From an uncultured Adlercreutzia sp. (GTDB lineage: Bacteria; Actinomycetota; Coriobacteriia; Coriobacteriales; Eggerthellaceae): a stretch of 8,541 nucleotides of DNA. Location of the stretch: contig CABSMC010000093.1 of the NCBI GenBank assembly GCA_902478715.1, forward strand, positions 1 to 8,541, written 5' to 3'. How positions within the stretch are numbered: position 1 is the stretch's first letter; the number at the start of each line of letters is the position of its first letter. A model generated the notes under the pieces. It worked only from the letters and a program-made list of their open reading frames with translations. It was not told the origin of the DNA and searched no databases. Below, one piece after another: positions 5,890 through 8,541 of the stretch. A program made the position numbers and the translations under genes.

Positions 5890-5912
5890 ATGTTATACTT
5901 CGAATAGAACAA
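5890..5912. promoter_or_regulatory. GntR (YtrA-type) operator 2
   Basis: ATGTTATA (5890-5897) and TAGAACAA (5905-5912) repeat the design of operator 1, with the same 7-nt spacer and two mismatches in the left arm. The centre is 26 bp from that of operator 1, about 2.5 helical turns. The left arm covers the -10 hexamers of both divergent promoters, so binding should block both. Confidence 0.6.
5891..5899 (+). promoter_or_regulatory. Extended -10 promoter of the GntR operon
   Basis: TG-T-TATACT forms an extended -10 with a start expected near 5906. The -35 is weak (TGGCAA at 5872-5877, 16 bp upstream), as is common with extended -10 promoters. The leader contains a small hairpin, GCAGT (5927-5931) with ACTGC (5938-5942), before the GGAAAGGA ribosome-binding site at 5951-5958. 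Confidence 0.6.
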
Positions 5913-5920
5913 GAAGTCAA
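5892..5920 (-). promoter_or_regulatory. Near-consensus promoter for the CPBP gene
   Basis: On the minus strand TTGACT (5915-5920) and TATAAC (5892-5897) are 17 bp apart, each one base from consensus. The -10 lies inside operator 2 and overlaps the -10 of the plus-strand promoter, so the two promoters probably exclude each other and share GntR control. Confidence 0.65.
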
Positions 5921-5964
5921 TCACCCGCAGTGCCTCAACTGCCTCTTGCCGGAAAGGACGCCCC

Positions 5965-6525
5965 ATGCTCATTGCCGTCGATGCTGCGGCCTCAGAGCCG
6001 CTCTACCTGCAGATACGCAACCAGATTGTGGCCGGCATCGCCACCGGCCAGCTGGAGCCGGGCCAGTCGCTGCCCTCGGTGCGCTCGCTGGCGAGCGATT
6101 TGGGCATCAACCTGCACACGGTGAACAAGGCCTATGCGGTGCTGCGCGACGAGGGCTACGTGCGCATGCGCGGTCGCGCTGGGGCGGTGATCGCCGATCC
6201 GGCTGCCGCCGATCGCGCCGACGCCGACGCATCGGCCCTAGTGAAGATGGAGGACGACCTCTTCAAGCTGGCCTTGGCCTTCCGAGCCCGGGGCGGCGCG
6301 CGCGGCCAGTTTCTGGAAGCGGCCGCTGCCCAGGCCGCCCGCGCCTACGGGGTGATGGAAGATACCGAGGCCGACCCGCGTCCGACACGGAAGAAGAAGA
6401 CTGCCGGCGCATCGTCGGTGGCGGCCGCAGGTGCGAGCGCGTCATCGGTGGCGATTGCGGGCGCGAGCGCGTCGCCGGTGGCAGGCGCGGCTGCAGCTGC
6501 GGGCGAGGGGGTGGTGCCCCAATGA
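5965..6525 (+). CDS. GntR family transcriptional regulator, YtrA-like
   Basis: Probable repressor of its own operon, 186 residues. The GntR winged HTH covers about 12-75 (PLYLQIRNQIVAGIATGQL, then LPSVRSLASDLGINLHTVNK and GYVRMRGRAGAVI). The short helical remainder (about 90-132) lacks the large FadR/HutC effector domains, which is typical of the YtrA subfamily found next to transporters or membrane proteins. After a KKK at 143-145 comes an unusual Ala/Ser tail made of a 10-residue repeat, ASSVAxAGAS, encoded by 30-bp tandem repeats; it looks disordered and lies outside the family core. The ATG at 5965 has GGAAAGGA 6 nt upstream. Its stop overlaps the next ATG (ATGA), indicating translational coupling. 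Two palindromes in its promoter are the likely targets. Confidence 0.93.
   Translation: MLIAVDAAASEPLYLQIRNQIVAGIATGQLEPGQSLPSVRSLASDLGINLHTVNKAYAVLRDEGYVRMRGRAGAVIADPAAADRADADASALVKMEDDLFKLALAFRARGGARGQFLEAAAAQAARAYGVMEDTEADPRPTRKKKTAGASSVAAAGASASSVAIAGASASPVAGAAAAAGEGVVPQ
6409..6485 (+). repeat. 30-bp tandem repeat in the GntR 3' end
   Basis: Two full units (6409-6438, 6439-6468) and a partial third (from 6469) share the core TCGGTGGC or CCGGTGGC and the ending GCGAGC. They stay in frame and encode repeated ASSVA-AGAS decapeptides at residues 149-173. Copy number could vary by slippage without breaking the frame. Confidence 0.8.
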
Positions 6526-7649
6526 GCGCGACGTCTCCCGTAATCCCTCTTCTCGGGCTTTTGACCCTCGTCGTTCCCCTCATGGGCGCGCTCATGGCGC
6601 TCACGCCCTACCTTATGCCGAAGCGCGAGTGCTTTGCCGTCACCGTACCCGACGACGCGGCGCGCGATCCTCATCTGCGCCGCTTGAAGCGCACCTATCT
6701 TGCAATCATGCTGGCGCTTGCGGCGGCGGCGACGATTGCGTGCGCGGCGGCCCTTGCACTCGATCCCGAGCGCGCCTTCGTCGCGACGCTGGTCGTGGCC
6801 GCCCTCGTCCTGTGCGTGGGCGGCTACGCCCTCATGCTGTATTTCCGCGCGAAGGTGCAGCGCTACAAAAAGGCTCAGGGCTGGGTGGCCGAGGGGCGCC
6901 GCAGCGCGGGATTTATCGGCGAGGAGCCCTTCCCGAAGCCCCTCTCCCTTGCCTGGGATCTGCTGTACGTGCCCGTGATCCTCATTACGCTGGCCATGGG
7001 CGTGGTGGGCTATCCCGCCATGCCCGACAAGGTGCCCCTGCACATGGATTTGGCGGGGAAGGTGACCGAGTGGGCCGACAAGTCGCCAGGCATCGTTGCG
7101 TTCCCCGTGCTGTTCGTGGCGCTCATCGCCGTGTGCCTCACCGTGGCCCATTGGGTGATTCTGCGGTCGAAGAAGGGCAGCGACCCCGCCATGCCGGCGG
7201 CGAGCGCCTGGGCCTATGGCATGTTCGCCCGCGCTCAGAGCGTGCTGCTCGTCGGCATGGGCCTGCTCGTGAGCTTGCTGGGACCCGTCATCCAGCTGAC
7301 GTTTCTCGGCGTGCTCTCCATGGCCCAGGCTCTCGTGCCCATCGGGGTCGTGGTGGCGGTCATACTGGTGGCGAGCACCGCGGTGAGTCTCGTGTACGGC
7401 CAGAACGGCAGCCGCCTGCTCGCCCGGGTGAGCGCCGACGGGCGCGGCGGCGCGATGCCGTGCGACAACGACCGGTACTGGAAGGGCGGCATCTTCTACG
7501 TGAACCCCGATGACCCGGCGCTGTTTCTGCCCGAGCGCTTCGGCATCGGCTGGACGATCAATTTGGGACGTCCCGCCGCCTGGGCTTTTATGGTAGGCTT
7601 CGCTCTGGTGATCGCGGGATTCATCGCGGCGTCGCTTCTGCTCACCTAA
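6522..7649 (+). CDS. DUF1648/DUF5808 integral membrane protein
   Basis: Membrane protein of 375 residues with about eight hydrophobic helices (near 7-29, 59-80, 85-107, 145-165, 190-212, 240-262, 266-290, 352-374). A DUF1648 segment with MPDKVPLHMDLAGKVTEW lies at 167-184, the motif also found in the Bacillus SdpI immunity protein. A DUF5808 segment, DRYWKGGIFYVNPDDPALF (317-335) followed by PERFGIGWTIN, lies near the C-terminus. Transport, immunity or signalling roles are all possible; none is shown. The start is the ATG at 6522, overlapping the GntR stop by four bases. The frame is open for a further 1.1 kb upstream, but that stretch reads as Arg/Ala-rich high-GC noise opposite real genes. 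Together with the GntR gene it forms a two-gene operon under the palindromic operators. Confidence 0.9.
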   Translation: MSATSPVIPLLGLLTLVVPLMGALMALTPYLMPKRECFAVTVPDDAARDPHLRRLKRTYLAIMLALAAAATIACAAALALDPERAFVATLVVAALVLCVGGYALMLYFRAKVQRYKKAQGWVAEGRRSAGFIGEEPFPKPLSLAWDLLYVPVILITLAMGVVGYPAMPDKVPLHMDLAGKVTEWADKSPGIVAFPVLFVALIAVCLTVAHWVILRSKKGSDPAMPAASAWAYGMFARAQSVLLVGMGLLVSLLGPVIQLTFLGVLSMAQALVPIGVVVAVILVASTAVSLVYGQNGSRLLARVSADGRGGAMPCDNDRYWKGGIFYVNPDDPALFLPERFGIGWTINLGRPAAWAFMVGFALVIAGFIAASLLLT

Positions 7650-7720
7650 GGGGTCGGGCGCAAGCGGCCGTTCGCGTCTCGCCGCCGGGGCCATCGCGCG
7701 AGGAGCAAAGGGAGGCTGCC

Positions 7721-8520
7721 ATGAAAGATTGCTCTCAGCCACTGCAGCACATCGAGCACGGTATTCCGCCAGTGTTCGACGAGCGCTCGGAGGTGCTCGT
7801 GCTGGGCACGATGCCCTCGCCGAAATCGCGCGAGGCGGCGTTTTTCTACGGGCATCCGCAGAACCGGTTCTGGCGCGTGCTCGCCGCGCTGTTCGACGAG
7901 CCGGTGCCCGAGGACAACGCCGAGCGGGTCGATCTGCTGCTGCGCCACCACATTGCGCTGTGGGACGTGCTGGAAAGCTGCGACATCCGGGGCGCCTCGG
8001 ACGCCTCCATCGCCAACGCCCGCCCCAACGATCTGTCGCGCGTTTTGGAAAAGGCGCCGGTGCGCCGGGTGTTCTGCACGGGCACTGCGGCGGGGCGCTA
8101 TTACGCGAGGCTGTGCGAGGCCGCCAGCGGCTTGCCCGCCGAGGTGCTGCCCTCGCCGAGTCCGGCCAACGCGGCCTGGTCGCTGCCGCGGCTCGTGGAA
8201 GCGTACCGTTCCGTGGTCGAGGCGGTGACCCCCTTCAAGCCGCCCGTGCTCGGGGTGCCCCAGGTGGTGGCGCTCGAGCAGGCCATCGCTGAGGCAGGCA
8301 CGCCGCTCGACGTGCTCATGCGCCGAGCCGGCCGCTTCCTCGCCTTCGAGGCGCGCAAGGCCTTGGAAGGGATGGAAGGTACGGGGGGAATGGCGTGCGG
8401 GGGGACGCCGCGTTCGACAAAAGAGGGTCTGGCCGTCCCCGTGGTCATCCTCTGCGGCAACGGCAACAACGGCGGCGACGGCTGGGTGGCGGCGGAATAC
8501 CTGGATGCGTGGGGCATTCC
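7721..8520 (+). CDS. DNA-deoxyinosine glycosylase fused to YjeF_N (NAD(P)H-hydrate epimerase), 3' partial
   Basis: One unbroken frame with two domains. Residues 1-170 match hypoxanthine/deoxyinosine-DNA glycosylases of the uracil-DNA glycosylase superfamily (family 6-like): LGTMPSPKS at 28-36, YGHPQNRFW at 43-51 with the conserved Asn48, LWDV at 80-83, and LPSPSPAN at 143-150. These enzymes remove deaminated adenine from DNA. After a short Pro-rich linker (about 171-180), residues 181 onward match YjeF_N, which epimerises damaged NAD(P)H hydrates: VALEQAIAEAGTPLDVLMRR at 183-202 and the glycine-rich loop CGNGNNGGDG at 245-254. The domain is cut off by the contig end, so any C-terminal dehydratase (YjeF_C) is unseen. 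The ATG at 7721 has GGGAGG 5 nt upstream. No stop or separate ribosome-binding site separates the domains. Domain calls are good; the fusion is read directly but is unusual. Confidence 0.88.
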
Positions 8521-8541
8521 CTGTCTCTTATACACATCTTC
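8521..8541. other. Nextera/Tn5 mosaic-end adapter remnant
   Basis: CTGTCTCTTATACACATCT at 8521-8539 is exactly the Tn5 transposase mosaic end used in Nextera libraries; two further bases (TC) follow and do not match the usual i5 or i7 continuations. Read in reverse it gives the well-known artefact peptide start MYKRQ. These bases should be trimmed. Base 8521 (C) might be genomic by coincidence. Confidence 0.97.

Noticed and set aside
5835..5972. Longer start of the CPBP protein at 5972
   Set aside because: The extension reads through the promoter and both operators and has no family similarity; MKRALVFLAI at 5834 is the typical family N-terminus.
5415..6521. In-frame upstream extension of the DUF1648 protein to a 744-residue ORF
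   Set aside because: The translation is Arg/Gly/Ala-rich and lies opposite the CPBP gene and out of frame over the GntR gene. The real start is the ATG at 6522 coupled to the GntR stop.
6345..7742. 465-residue minus-strand ORF
   Set aside because: It is His/Arg/Gln-rich antisense noise, the complement of the well-supported DUF1648 gene, with no recognisable motifs.
8101..8535. Minus-strand ORF starting MYKRQ
   Set aside because: Its start lies in the Nextera adapter and the rest is antisense to the glycosylase-YjeF fusion.

Overview
The window looks like one end of a metagenomic contig from a high-GC, anaerobic gut actinobacterium, most likely class Coriobacteriia, family Eggerthellaceae (Eggerthella/Adlercreutzia-like). 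This is inferred from base composition, codon choice and the family mix (a Flavodoxin_4 protein, an AAA_14/DUF4143 ATPase, a YtrA-type GntR regulator with a DUF1648/DUF5808 membrane protein, a CPBP protein). No marker gene is present, so the assignment is tentative. The last 21 bases begin with the Nextera/Tn5 mosaic-end adapter and are not genomic.

Layout. 1-553: a Flavodoxin_4 domain protein whose reading frame is open at the left edge and begins with a Pro/Glu-rich linker. 554-692: a perfect 25-bp inverted repeat with a 7-nt loop and an extended -10 promoter. 693-2036: a DUF4143-type AAA+ ATPase, less GC-rich than its neighbours, with a degenerate copy of the palindrome arm exactly at its stop codon. 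2050-3100 (minus): a MOSC-domain protein and the fluoride channel CrcB/FluC, separated by 241 bp with a good sigma70-type promoter and a 9-bp periodic repeat. 3182-5411: a MerR regulator (minus) divergent from an MFS efflux pump (plus), sharing a 79-bp region with a 19-bp-spaced MerR-style promoter. 5436-5834 (minus): a CPBP membrane protease homologue that appears to have lost its middle, including the EExxxR catalytic motif. 5835-5964: two spaced palindromes of the same design over a pair of overlapping divergent promoters. 5965-7649: a YtrA-like GntR regulator overlapping by 4 nt a DUF1648/DUF5808 membrane protein. 7721 to the edge: a fusion of a hypoxanthine/deoxyinosine-DNA glycosylase with the N-terminal part of an NAD(P)H-hydrate epimerase (YjeF_N) domain.

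How the genes work together. Two compact regulator-target modules can be read from the DNA: MerR controlling a drug-type efflux pump, and GntR controlling its own operon with a membrane protein and probably the divergent CPBP gene. FluC gives fluoride resistance and MOSC belongs to molybdenum-cofactor/sulfur metabolism; these two look independent. The most unusual items are the palindrome-flanked ATPase, the glycosylase-YjeF fusion, the internally deleted CPBP gene that keeps an intact regulated promoter, and the tandem GntR operators. No RNA genes, CRISPR arrays, transposases or integrases were seen.
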